From Leifsonia psychrotolerans (GTDB taxonomy: Bacteria > Actinomycetota > Actinomycetes > Actinomycetales > Microbacteriaceae): 64,000 nucleotides of DNA. Shown here piece by piece: positions 9,277 through 17,463 of this stretch. The stretch lies in the NCBI RefSeq assembly GCF_013410665.1, contig NZ_JACCFM010000001.1, forward strand, positions 1,736,001 through 1,800,000. The letters run 5' to 3'. Numbering within the stretch: position 1 is the first letter of the stretch; every line of letters begins with the position of its first letter. The notes beneath the pieces were generated by a model. That model saw only the letters and a list, made by a program, of their open reading frames with translations, was not told the origin of the DNA and searched no databases. The position numbers were made by a program, and so were the translations under genes.

Positions 9277-12200
9277 TTACGGCGTGACGGCCTCCGCCTT
9301 CGCGGGCGGGAAGATTGCCGTCAGCAGCGTCTCGCTCCACTCGATCAGTGCCGCATCGGCGAGCGGCTCACCGTTCACCCGCGGCATCGGCACAGTGAAT
9401 GAACCGTTCTGAGTGAAGTAGCGCGAACCGGGGTACATGCGCTGCAGGCGCACCTGCAACGAATCGGGCAAATCGGCCGGGGCCACTCGCAGATTTGAGC
9501 CCATCGCCACCACCTCGCTGAGGCCGGCCTGCTGGGCCCGCCTGCGCAACGTCGACACCGCGATCAGGTTGAGCACCGGCTGCGGCGGCTCGCCATAGCG
9601 GTCGGTGAGCTCCTCGAGCACCAGGCCGATCTGGTCATCCTTGGATGCGATCGAGCTGGCGCTGGAGAGCTTCTGGTAAGCCTCAAGCCGCAACCGCTCG
9701 CTGTCGACATAGTCCTCGGGGATGTGCGCATCCACGGGAAGTTCCAGCCGCAGCTCGGTCTGCCCTTCGGCGACATCCCCGCGGAACGTCGACACCGCCT
9801 CACCGATCATGCGCAGGTAGAGGTCGAAACCGACCCCGGCGATGTGCCCGGCCTGCTCGCCACCCAGTAGATTGCCGGCCCCACGAATTTCGAGGTCCTT
9901 CAGCGCCACCTGCATACCGCTGCCGAGCTCGTTGTTGGCGGCGATCGTCGCCAACCTGTCGTGCGCCGTCTCGGAGAGCGGCTTGTTCTCGTCGTAGAGG
10001 AAGTAGGCGTAAGCCCGCTCGCGTCCACGGCCGACCCGGCCGCGCAACTGGTGCAGCTGGCTCAGCCCATACTTGTCGGCCCGGTCGATGATGATGGTGT
10101 TCGCATTGGCAATGTCGAGGCCGGTCTCGATGATGGTGGTCGAGACGAGCACGTCGAACTTGCGTTCCCAGAAGTCGACGACCACCTGTTCGAGCTGCGC
10201 CTCGGGTAGCTGACCGTGCGCGACGGCGATACGGGCTTCCGGCACGAGTTCGGCCAATTGCGCAGCCACCCGGTTGATGCTCGACACGCGGTTGTGCACG
10301 AAGAAGATCTGCCCCTCGCGCAGCAGTTCGCGGCGAATGGCCGCGGCGACCTGCCGTTCGGAGTAGGGCCCCACGAAGGTGAGAATCGGATGCCGGTCCT
10401 CGGGTGGCGTCGCCAATGTCGACATTTCACGGATGCCGGTGACTGCCATCTCGAGCGTGCGCGGGATTGGCGTCGCACTCATCGCGAGAATGTCGACGTT
10501 GGTCTTCAGCTTCTTCAACTGATCTTTGTGCTCGACACCAAACCGCTGCTCCTCATCGATGATGACGAGCCCCAGGTCTTTGAAAATGATCGAATCGGAC
10601 AGCAGGCGGTGAGTGCCGATGACGACGTCGACCGTGCCATCCAGCATCCCCGCGATCGTCTCCCTCGTCTCCTTCTCGGTTTGGAAGCGCGACAATGCCC
10701 GCAGGTGAATCGGGAATCCGGCGAAGCGTTCCTGAAACGTCTCCATGTGCTGACGCACGAGCAGTGTCGTCGGCACCAACATGGCGACCTGCTTTCCATC
10801 CTGCACCGCCTTGAACGCGGCGCGCACGGCCACCTCTGTCTTCCCAAAACCCACGTCGCCCGAGAGCAGACGATCCATCGGGATGGGTCGTTCCATGTCG
10901 GCTTTGACCTCGTCGATCGTGGTCAGCTGATCGGGCGTCTCGGCGAACGGGAACGCCTCCTCCAGCTCGCGCTGCCAGGGGGTGTCGGGTCCGAAAGCAT
11001 GGCCCTTGCTCGCCATTCGCGCCGAGTAGAGCTTGACAAGTTCGACCGCGATGTCGCGCACGGCCTTGCGCGCCTTGGTCTTCGCGGCCGACCAGTCACT
11101 GCCGCCCATCTTGCTGAGTGCGGGTGCCTCGCCGCCGACGTAGCGGCTGACCAGGTCGAGCTGGTCGGTGGGCACGAACAATTTGTCACCCGGCTGGCCA
11201 CGCTTCGACGGCGCGTATTCGAGCACGAGGTATTCACGTTTGGTCTTGACCGGATTGCGCCCTCCGCTGGACACCTCGCGCTGGGTCAGCTCGATGAACC
11301 GGCCGATGCCATGGGTCTGGTGCACGACATGGTCGCCGGCCTTCAGCTGCAGTGGGTCGACGACATTTTTGCGCCGACTGGCCAGCTTCTTCACCTGGCG
11401 GGCGTCGTAGCCGACCGTGCGGCCATAGAACTCCGACTCGCTGACCAGAGTGAGCTTGGTCTCGGGAATCTCGAACCCGTGGTCGATGGATGCCTTGAGT
11501 AGATAGGCGATGCCGGGCTCCGGCTCGGCGGGAAACTCGTCGACGATACGCGCCGGGAGTTCGCTCTCAGCCAGCACGTCGGCCGCACGCTCCACGAGAC
11601 CGGCGCCCTGGGCGACGATGCCGACCGTCCAGCCGTCCTTCAGCCGAGTGGACAGGTGGCCGACGGCCCCCTCGACGCTGCCCTGAAAGCTGGGCACGGC
11701 ATCCGCGTCGATGCGGATGGTGAGAAGGTCGTCCATCTCGCGGTGCTCGGGGAGCACCTCAGCGTCGGTCGGCGCCGCCTGAAACGAGCTCAGCGTCCAC
11801 CAGGCATGCTGGGAGGCCGGCGCTCCGGGGGCCGTGAATTTCACCGAGTCGCGCAGTCGGCCGAGGGTGAGGAAGTCGCCCGATTCAAGGTCGATCGGCG
11901 CTTCGGCACCGGCCGTTGCCGCATTCCAGGCGGCGGAGAGGAACTCGCGATTGGTCTCGGCCAAGCTGATCGCACGCGACGCGACGCGCTCCGGGGAGAG
12001 TACTGCGACGGCCGCGCCGGCCGGCAGATAGTGCGTCATGGGCACCAGCCGGTCGACGAGTGCAGGCGCCAGGCTCTCCATCCCGTCCACTGGAATACCC
12101 TCGGCGATCTTGGCGAGCATGCCGGCCAGGCTCGGAAACTCGTGCTGCATCTCTTTCGCACGCTGGCGCACGGCCGGGCTGAGCAGCAGTTCGCGGCTTG

Positions 12201-12924
12201 GCGGCAGGCTGACGGATGCGATGGGCTCAGCCAACGAACGCTGGTCGGCCACCGAAAAGGCACGGATCTGCTCGACCTCATCACCGAAGAACTCGACGCG
12301 GTACGGGTGCGGTGCCACCGGCGGGAAGACATCGAGGATGCCGCCGCGCACCGCGAACTCTCCGCGCCGGGTGACCATGTCGACCCGGGAGTAGGCCACG
12401 TCGACGAGCTGTGCACTGATCATGGCCAGGTCGTGCCCGCGCGCGCCGGCGACGAGTGCGATCGGAACGTAGTCGGTGAGGTTGTCGGCGACAGGCTGCA
12501 GCGCGGCGCGTACCGAGGCGACAACGATGAGCGGGCCGCGCTCGTCTGCGGGGGTCTCGTCCCACTCGCGCATGCGTCGCAGTGCGTGTAGGCGCTTGCC
12601 GACGATCTCGGCACCGGGGCTGAGCCGTTCGTGCGGCAAGGTTTCCCAGGCCGGGAAGTCGATGATCTCGGCGGCTGGCCGGCCGGGTGCGTCGGTGAAG
12701 CAGCAGAGGTTCTCGCGCAGCGACTCCGATTCACGGCCCGTCGCGGTGATCACCAACAGCGCCTCGGCTCGCCCCTGCTCCCGACGGCGGTCGAGGAGCG
12801 CGGCGAGCAGCGGCGCACGCAACCCGTCGGTGAGAGAGAAGTCGGCGTCTCGCGCGGCGAAGCCGAGGGCCTTTTCGAACGTGGAGGCGCCAGAAAGCGC
12901 GCGGATGAGGCCCTGGAGAATCAC
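9277..12924 (-). CDS. mfd: transcription-repair coupling factor Mfd
   Basis: ATP-dependent translocase (1215 aa) that removes RNA polymerase stalled at DNA lesions and recruits UvrA. The UvrB-like N-terminal region is followed by the RNA polymerase interaction domain, with GDHVVHQTHGIGRF near 530. The RecG-like helicase core carries GDVGFGKTEVA (Walker A, near 691) and IIDEEQRFGVEHK (Walker B, near 790). HQLRGRVGRGRERAYAYF is motif VI, and the C-terminal TRCF domain follows. Length is normal for the family. pth lies 75 bp upstream in the common rplY-pth-mfd order. No lesions are visible. Confidence 0.97.
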   Translation of the reverse strand: MILQGLIRALSGASTFEKALGFAARDADFSLTDGLRAPLLAALLDRRREQGRAEALLVITATGRESESLRENLCCFTDAPGRPAAEIIDFPAWETLPHERLSPGAEIVGKRLHALRRMREWDETPADERGPLIVVASVRAALQPVADNLTDYVPIALVAGARGHDLAMISAQLVDVAYSRVDMVTRRGEFAVRGGILDVFPPVAPHPYRVEFFGDEVEQIRAFSVADQRSLAEPIASVSLPPSRELLLSPAVRQRAKEMQHEFPSLAGMLAKIAEGIPVDGMESLAPALVDRLVPMTHYLPAGAAVAVLSPERVASRAISLAETNREFLSAAWNAATAGAEAPIDLESGDFLTLGRLRDSVKFTAPGAPASQHAWWTLSSFQAAPTDAEVLPEHREMDDLLTIRIDADAVPSFQGSVEGAVGHLSTRLKDGWTVGIVAQGAGLVERAADVLAESELPARIVDEFPAEPEPGIAYLLKASIDHGFEIPETKLTLVSESEFYGRTVGYDARQVKKLASRRKNVVDPLQLKAGDHVVHQTHGIGRFIELTQREVSSGGRNPVKTKREYLVLEYAPSKRGQPGDKLFVPTDQLDLVSRYVGGEAPALSKMGGSDWSAAKTKARKAVRDIAVELVKLYSARMASKGHAFGPDTPWQRELEEAFPFAETPDQLTTIDEVKADMERPIPMDRLLSGDVGFGKTEVAVRAAFKAVQDGKQVAMLVPTTLLVRQHMETFQERFAGFPIHLRALSRFQTEKETRETIAGMLDGTVDVVIGTHRLLSDSIIFKDLGLVIIDEEQRFGVEHKDQLKKLKTNVDILAMSATPIPRTLEMAVTGIREMSTLATPPEDRHPILTFVGPYSERQVAAAIRRELLREGQIFFVHNRVSSINRVAAQLAELVPEARIAVAHGQLPEAQLEQVVVDFWERKFDVLVSTTIIETGLDIANANTIIIDRADKYGLSQLHQLRGRVGRGRERAYAYFLYDENKPLSETAHDRLATIAANNELGSGMQVALKDLEIRGAGNLLGGEQAGHIAGVGFDLYLRMIGEAVSTFRGDVAEGQTELRLELPVDAHIPEDYVDSERLRLEAYQKLSSASSIASKDDQIGLVLEELTDRYGEPPQPVLNLIAVSTLRRRAQQAGLSEVVAMGSNLRVAPADLPDSLQVRLQRMYPGSRYFTQNGSFTVPMPRVNGEPLADAALIEWSETLLTAIFPPAKAEAVTP

Positions 12925-12999
12925 CGGTCAAGTCTAATCCAGCGAAGCGACATCGCTCAGCGCCCCTGCGCTGTCGCCGGGCCCCGGAGGTCTGGACTG

Positions 13000-13581
13000 T
13001 TACGGGCTGTGCACCTTTTGCTGCGCGGCAACGAGTCCGTCGGTGGCAACCAGCTCGACGGCATCCGCTGCATCAGAAAGCAGGGACGGCAGCACAGAGC
13101 GTTCGGTCGAGGTGAAGTCGCGCAACACGAAATCTGCGGCATCCTGCCGACCGGGCGGACGCCCGACGCCGACGCGCAGACGAATGAAATCGCCAGTGCC
13201 GGTGGATGCGATGATGTCGCGCAGACCGTTGTGCCCGCCGTGACCTCCGCCCATTTTGAGCTTGAGTGTGTCGAAGGGGATGTCGAGTTCGTCGTGAATG
13301 ACGATCATCTGACTCGGCGGGATCGAATAGAAACGCAGCAGTGCGGAGACTGGCTTGCCCGACACGTTCATGAACGAGTTCGGCTTGGCCAGCACGAGCT
13401 TGGGTCCACCGGGCGCGGTGCGTCCCTCCGCCACGTGCGCGTTGGCTTTGTGGCTCTTGAAATTCGCCTGCATCCGAAGAGCAAGCTCGGCCAGAACCAT
13501 CTGACCGACATTGTGTCGATGACCGGCGTAGCCGGGCCCGGGGTTACCGAGCCCGACTACAAGCCAGAGATTCGTGTCCAG
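13000..13581 (-). CDS. pth: peptidyl-tRNA hydrolase, probable CTG start
   Basis: Releases tRNA from prematurely dissociated peptidyl-tRNA. The conserved N-terminus ([20 protein letters not shown], with His23 in the RHN motif as catalytic base) is encoded upstream of the first ATG at 13500, so an ATG start would delete the active site. The only sensible start in that frame is CTG at 13581, preceded by GGAGG with a 6-nt gap, giving about 193 aa, the family norm. No ATG, GTG or TTG occurs in frame between the rplY stop and GLGNPG. Other motifs seen are [17 protein letters not shown] and [12 protein letters not shown]. rplY ends 38 bp upstream, suggesting co-transcription. Confidence 0.9.
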   Translation of the reverse strand: MDTNLWLVVGLGNPGPGYAGHRHNVGQMVLAELALRMQANFKSHKANAHVAEGRTAPGGPKLVLAKPNSFMNVSGKPVSALLRFYSIPPSQMIVIHDELDIPFDTLKLKMGGGHGGHNGLRDIIASTGTGDFIRLRVGVGRPPGRQDAADFVLRDFTSTERSVLPSLLSDAADAVELVATDGLVAAQQKVHSP

Positions 13582-13619
13582 GGGATTCCTCCGCGTAGAA
13601 CGAAACCAGTTGAAAATGA

Positions 13620-14192
13620 CTACTCGGCAGCCGGAGCTTCGTCTTCAGCCTCGCCACGCGGCGCGTAAACGTTGACCATGAGCAGGTCGGACGAGTCGGC
13701 CAGCACGGCACCGGCGGGCAGCGTGACATCCTTGGCGTGAACCTGAGCACCGTCGTCAAGGCCCGACACATCGATGACGACGTTCTCGGGAATGTGCGTT
13801 GCCTCGACGAGCAGACGCAGAGTCTTGGTCTCAACGTCGACGTTGTTGCCCGGGAAAACATCACCCGTGAGGTGAACCGGAACTTCAACCTCAACCTTTT
13901 CGCCCTTGCGGATGACGATGAGGTCGATGTGCTCGATGATCTGGCGCACGGGGTCCTTCTGCACGTCCTTGACCAGGCCGAGGTGCGTGGTGCCGTCGAG
14001 GTCGATCTCGAGAACCTGGTTCGCCTTACGCAGCAGCAGGGTCATCGCGTGTGCCGGAAGTGCAACGTGAACCGGGTCGGTGCCGTGGCCGTAGATCACG
14101 GCGGGGATCTTGCCCAGAACGCGCAGCTTGCGGGCAGCGCCCTTGCCGAACTTCTCGCGCAGCTCTGCGGAAACCTTATTGTCGTTAGCCAT
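13620..14192 (-). CDS. rplY: ribosomal protein L25, long CTC form
   Basis: Binds 5S rRNA in the large subunit. At 190 aa it is the two-domain CTC/TL5 form, longer than the ~95 aa E. coli L25. The N-terminal L25 domain includes [30 protein letters not shown] split over residues 10-40. The C-terminal beta-rich domain is [15 protein letters not shown] followed by the [17 protein letters not shown] strand. It ends with an acidic tail. The start ATG 14192 has a GGAG-type site upstream. It lies between the gluconate block and pth in the usual actinobacterial rplY-pth-mfd chain. Confidence 0.95.
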   Translation of the reverse strand: MANDNKVSAELREKFGKGAARKLRVLGKIPAVIYGHGTDPVHVALPAHAMTLLLRKANQVLEIDLDGTTHLGLVKDVQKDPVRQIIEHIDLIVIRKGEKVEVEVPVHLTGDVFPGNNVDVETKTLRLLVEATHIPENVVIDVSGLDDGAQVHAKDVTLPAGAVLADSSDLLMVNVYAPRGEAEDEAPAAE

Positions 14193-14500
14193 GATGAATC
14201 TCCTTGCGGGGCTCTTCAGCCCAGATAGTTCCGCGACAATTCGCGGGTGATTACTGGTTCAACTCGAACGCATGTCAGCGTGAGGAAAAGCCGAAGGGCC
14301 TTTTCGCCGCGTCGATAACGGATGTCAATCCCTGCGAGATACTGCAGGGCCGGCATCCCTCGCCGAAGTTCAGAGTCAACTTTACACGATCAGGCTGCGT
14401 GCGCCTGACTGCGGCCCGGAATCGCGCCGCTCGCCGCGTGGGGACTCGCTCCGGGCCGCGGGTGAGCAGGCGGCCCCGGCGACCCGCTAAATTAGCAGTC
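14193..14500. other. 308-bp divergent intergenic region rplY / FadR-type regulator
   Basis: This holds the upstream regions of both divergent genes. A small hairpin GAAAAG/CTTTTC lies near 14282-14302, and TAAATT at 14488-14493 is a probable -10 box for the regulator. On the minus strand there are TTGACT and TTGACA hexamers, but I could not pair either with a convincing -10 box for rplY. No further gene is visible. Confidence 0.4.
14488..14493 (+). promoter_or_regulatory. -10 box of a probable leaderless transcript
   Basis: TAAATT matches the actinobacterial TANNNT -10 box and ends 7 nt before the ATG at 14501. No Shine-Dalgarno lies in between, so transcription would start at or next to the initiation codon. 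This supports the 14501 start over longer in-frame extensions. Confidence 0.5.
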
Positions 14501-15217
14501 ATGCCGTCAAGCCTGCACTCCCGAGTCATCGATGACGTCGGTCTCGCCGTCATCGACGGCCGAACTCCGGCTGGCACGGTGCTGCACTCCGATGACCTGG
14601 CCCGCAGTCAGGGCGTCAGCCGCTCGGTCGTGCGCGAGGTTGTGCGCGTGCTCGCCGCGATGGGCTTGGTTGAATCGGTCAAGCGCATCGGAATTCGAGT
14701 GCTCCCCGCCGCGCGGTGGAATGTGTACGACCCCACCGTGATCCGCTGGCGCCTGTCCGGGGCCGGCAAGGGCGCGCAGCTGAGATCGCTGAGCGAATTG
14801 CGCTCGTCGGTGGAACCCATGGCGGCCGAGCTCGCCGCACAGCACTGTCCAGCCGCCGCCTCCGCCGAACTCATGGCTGTCGCCGCTCAGATGCGCACGG
14901 CCGGTCGCGCCGGTGACCTGGCCCACTTTCTCGAACTCGACATCCTCTTTCATCGTCTCGTACTGCACGGCTCCGGTAACGAGATGTTTGCGCGCCTCGA
15001 CGAGCCGATCGCCGCAGTGTTGTCGGGTCGCACCGAACTCGGACTCATGCCCACAAACCCGCATGAAACCGCACTGCAATGGCACGTCGATGTGGCGGAT
15101 GCGATTCAGGGCGGGCATCCGGCGAAGGCGCGTGCCGCGATGGAATTGATCATGCGCCGCACGATATCCGAGGTCGAGCCGAGTTGGGCAGACACACCGC
15201 GCCCGTATTCGGCGTAG
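14501..15217 (+). CDS. FadR/GntR-family regulator with FCD domain
   Basis: A 238 aa regulator. The winged helix (residues 1-75) is seen in GTVLHSDDLARSQGVSRSVV and REVVRVLAAMGLVESVKRIG. The C-terminal helical FCD ligand domain (about 85-225) has LRSSVEPMAAELAA, LDILFHRLVLHGSGN and HVDVADAI, with the histidines and Asp used for metal and acid binding in this family. FCD regulators of this kind (GntR, LgoR, UxuR) respond to sugar acids. The gluconate/idonate genes start only about 1.2 kb away, so they are its likely targets. It is now separated from them by the palindrome-bracketed DUF559 cassette. Start chosen from the -10/ATG spacing. Confidence 0.85.
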   Translation: MPSSLHSRVIDDVGLAVIDGRTPAGTVLHSDDLARSQGVSRSVVREVVRVLAAMGLVESVKRIGIRVLPAARWNVYDPTVIRWRLSGAGKGAQLRSLSELRSSVEPMAAELAAQHCPAAASAELMAVAAQMRTAGRAGDLAHFLELDILFHRLVLHGSGNEMFARLDEPIAAVLSGRTELGLMPTNPHETALQWHVDVADAIQGGHPAKARAAMELIMRRTISEVEPSWADTPRPYSA

Positions 15218-15235
15218 CCCGCGCCCACTCTGTCC

Positions 15236-15291
15236 GAGTTGCGGACATTCGACGTCATGTGGGCCTCTTGAGTACTGAAAGTCCGCAACTC
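15236..15291. repeat. palindromic element A (left flank of DUF559 cassette 1)
   Basis: GAGTTGCGGAC (15236-15246) and GTCCGCAACTC (15281-15291) are perfect 11-bp inverted ends of a 56-bp element. It begins 18 bp after the regulator's stop codon and ends 67 bp before the DUF559 gene. The interior shares CATGTGGGC and GAAAG with the reverse complement of element B, so A and B form an inverted pair around the gene. Confidence 0.75.
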
Positions 15292-15358
15292 ACTCGCGCG
15301 CATCGTCCGCTGTGGAGAATTCTGACCTCGTGACGGCGGATGCGAGATCCTCGTCCTC

Positions 15359-16267
15359 ATGGCAACGCGCGTTCCACTCCCCGAAGGGCTCGACACCGGT
15401 GCATTTCGGGTATCGGACGCGATAGCACTCGGTGTCGGCCGTTCGCGCCTCGACAACCGTGATCTCTCGGCGCCGTTCTGGGGCATCCGTTCCGCAGCAC
15501 CGTCGACCGACACGCTGCTCTCGCTCTGTGCCGCCCTGTCGCAACGGATGCCAGGGCCCGCGTTCTTCAGTCATCTCACCGCCGCTCAGTTGCTCCAGAT
15601 CCCCCTCCCCGCCCACCTCGAGCGCGCGTTCCCGATCCATGTCGGAATCGCACCGCCGAAGCGCGCCATGGATGCGAAGAACGTCGTCGGGCATCGCCTC
15701 AGCCTGCAACCGGGCGATCTCGTCACCTGGAACGGAATGCGGCTCACGAGCCCCAGTCGCACCTGGCTCGACCTAGCCACAGTGTTGACACCGCCCGATC
15801 TGGTGGCAGCGGGCGATTTTCTGGTACGACGCAGGCACGGCGTCGTCAGCGTTGCCGACCTGCAGGATGCCGCGGCTCGCTTCGGCGGACGGCGAGGCCG
15901 CACGACGTTCCGCGCTGCGTTGCCGCTCCTCCGTGACGGTGCGGAGTCGCGGCGCGAATCGCTGCTTCGGGTCATCATCGTGCAGGCCGGCCTTCCAGAG
16001 CCCCTGTGCAACCTGAATGTCTATGCACCAGATGGCAGATTCATCGCCCGGCCAGACCTGCTTTACCCGAGGTACAAGGTCATTGTTGAGTATCACGGCG
16101 ATCAGCACCGCACCGACCTACGCCAATGGCGGCGAGACATCCAGCGGAACGGCGACCTTGAGGATCACGGCTGGAAGATCGTCCAGTTCACGATGGCCGA
16201 TCTCGACACTCCCGCGGCGCTGATCGCCCGGATCAGAACTCGCCTGCGCGCCAGCGGCTGGAGGTGA
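15359..16267 (+). CDS. AbiEi-like N-terminal region fused to DUF559/Vsr-like nuclease domain
   Basis: A 302 aa protein of unknown role. Residues 1-190 resemble the winged-helix and C-terminal regions of AbiEi-type antitoxins, with FFSHLTAAQLLQIPLP, TSPSRTWLDLAT and DLVAAGDFLV. Residues 195-300 form a DUF559/Vsr-like PD-(D/E)XK fold: Glu200 in SRRESLLR, Asp233 in ARPDLLY, Glu244 and His250 in IVEYHGDQHR, then an Arg-rich helix and GWKIVQFT. All expected catalytic acids are present, so it could cleave DNA. The paralogue at 30712-31659 has identical spacing. No toxin (AbiEii) gene lies beside it. It is bracketed by elements A and B. Translation signals before the ATG are weak. Confidence 0.75.
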   Translation: MATRVPLPEGLDTGAFRVSDAIALGVGRSRLDNRDLSAPFWGIRSAAPSTDTLLSLCAALSQRMPGPAFFSHLTAAQLLQIPLPAHLERAFPIHVGIAPPKRAMDAKNVVGHRLSLQPGDLVTWNGMRLTSPSRTWLDLATVLTPPDLVAAGDFLVRRRHGVVSVADLQDAAARFGGRRGRTTFRAALPLLRDGAESRRESLLRVIIVQAGLPEPLCNLNVYAPDGRFIARPDLLYPRYKVIVEYHGDQHRTDLRQWRRDIQRNGDLEDHGWKIVQFTMADLDTPAALIARIRTRLRASGWR

Positions 16268-16274
16268 TGAGCCC

Positions 16275-16334
16275 CTGAGTTGCGGGCTTTCGCGCCAATT
16301 TTTGAAGAATAGAGCCCACATGTCCGCAACTCAG
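16275..16334. repeat. palindromic element B (right flank of DUF559 cassette 1)
   Basis: CTGAGTTGCGG (16275-16285) pairs with CCGCAACTCAG (16324-16334). An inner GGGCT/AGCCC pair gives a second stem. It begins 7 bp after the DUF559 stop. Its reverse complement has the same ends as element A (GAGTTGCGGACAT and GAAAG, then CCGCAACTC), so the two elements face each other like terminal inverted repeats. Confidence 0.75.
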
Positions 16335-16335
16335 C

Positions 16336-16382
16336 GCGCAGGCAGCGCAGGCCGGCGCAGGCAGCGCAGGCTGGCGCAGGCT
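16336..16382. repeat. 19-bp tandem repeat, 2.5 copies
   Basis: GCGCAGGCAGCGCAGGCCG at 16336-16354 is followed by a one-base variant at 16355-16373 and a partial third copy that runs into the stop codon of the IdnD-like gene. It directly abuts element B, marking the right-hand edge of the cassette. Confidence 0.7.
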
Positions 16383-17421
16383 AGAAACGCAGCAGCACCT
16401 TGCCCGAGCGCGACGAGTCTCGGGCGACCTCGAACGCTTCGAGAGCGTCCTCTGCCGCAAACTCGTGAGTGACAACACTGTCGATCACGAGCGAGCCATC
16501 GGAAAGCGCCGCAATGACCTCGTCGATCTCGTCATTGAACCGAAATGAGCCGACCAGTTCCAACTCCCGGGTGATCGCCAACGAAATCAGCGCGGGCTGC
16601 TCGCCGGAGGGCAACAGGCCGACCATCACCACTCGCCCGCCCCGGGTTGCTCCGCGCATGGCCGAGGCGAGGCCGCGGTGGCTTCCCGACGATTCGAAGA
16701 CGACGTCAGCGGCGACCTGGGCAATGGCGTCGGCATCCGTGGCCATCAGGGATGCCGTGGCACCGACTGCCATAGCGGTCGCCAGCGGCAGATCATGCAT
16801 GTCGGTGACGATGACCTCGGCCGCGCCGGCCCGCGTGGCGACCGCAACGATCAGCGAACCGATCGGTCCGGCACCAATCACGAGAACACGCTTACCCACG
16901 AGATCGCCCGCGCGCGACACCGCATGCCAGGCGACGCTCGCGGGCTCGACGAGCGCGGCGGCTCGCAGCGTGAGACCGGCCGGCAGCTCGCGCAACATGT
17001 GGCAGGGCAGAGCCACGAATCTCGCGAACGCGCCATCGGTATGCGGGAAGCGTGCGGCGCTCCCGAGATAGGTGCAACCCGGCGACAGATTCGGGCGGTC
17101 AAGCGGGAAGGGCGCGCCGTCCCCGACGCCGGGGGTGGCCGGATGCACCGCGACCCGAGTGCCCACGGCGAAGCCGGATCCGTCGAAAGCAGCCTGCACG
17201 ACGGTACCGACGACCTCATGGCCGAGTATCAGGGGTGCTTTCAGGATCGACTCCCCCGCGGCGCCATGCTGCCAGTAATGCAGGTCAGAACCGCAAATGC
17301 CGCCGTAGGCGATCTCGATGATCGCTTCTGAGTCTGCCGGGTTCTTCACCGGCACGGTTTCGATGCGGAGATCTCCGGCGGCATGAGCGACAACGGCGAG
17401 GGTTTCGGTGGGGATGGTCAT
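16381..17421 (-). CDS. idnD: L-idonate 5-dehydrogenase-like zinc alcohol dehydrogenase
   Basis: A 346 aa medium-chain dehydrogenase likely oxidising L-idonate to 5-keto-D-gluconate with NAD(P)+. Catalytic zinc ligands are seen at Cys43 (GGICGSDLHYW) and His68-Glu69 (LGHEV). The Rossmann motif is VLVIGAGPIGSLIVAVATRAG near 180-200. The phrase YLGSAARFPHTDGAFARFV is typical of IdnD. The structural-zinc loop, normally four cysteines, keeps only one (PGCTYLG). It ends the idnD-idnO-gntP-gntK unit, 42 bp after the SDR gene, and GGAG precedes its ATG. Sorbitol or another polyol dehydrogenase remains possible; the neighbours favour idonate. Confidence 0.82.
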   Translation of the reverse strand: MTIPTETLAVVAHAAGDLRIETVPVKNPADSEAIIEIAYGGICGSDLHYWQHGAAGESILKAPLILGHEVVGTVVQAAFDGSGFAVGTRVAVHPATPGVGDGAPFPLDRPNLSPGCTYLGSAARFPHTDGAFARFVALPCHMLRELPAGLTLRAAALVEPASVAWHAVSRAGDLVGKRVLVIGAGPIGSLIVAVATRAGAAEVIVTDMHDLPLATAMAVGATASLMATDADAIAQVAADVVFESSGSHRGLASAMRGATRGGRVVMVGLLPSGEQPALISLAITRELELVGSFRFNDEIDEVIAALSDGSLVIDSVVTHEFAAEDALEAFEVARDSSRSGKVLLRF

Positions 17422-17463
17422 GGCTACTCCGGGTTCGATCGGTACTGCGGGGAAGACAACAAG

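Noticed and set aside
15359..16267. Complete AbiE toxin-antitoxin system
   Set aside because: Only an AbiEi-like region is present, fused to a nuclease domain. No AbiEii nucleotidyltransferase-like gene lies next to either copy.
15236..16334. Insertion sequence with terminal inverted repeats
   Set aside because: The arrangement looks like one, but no transposase motif (DDE, Y1, serine or tyrosine recombinase) and no target duplication are visible.
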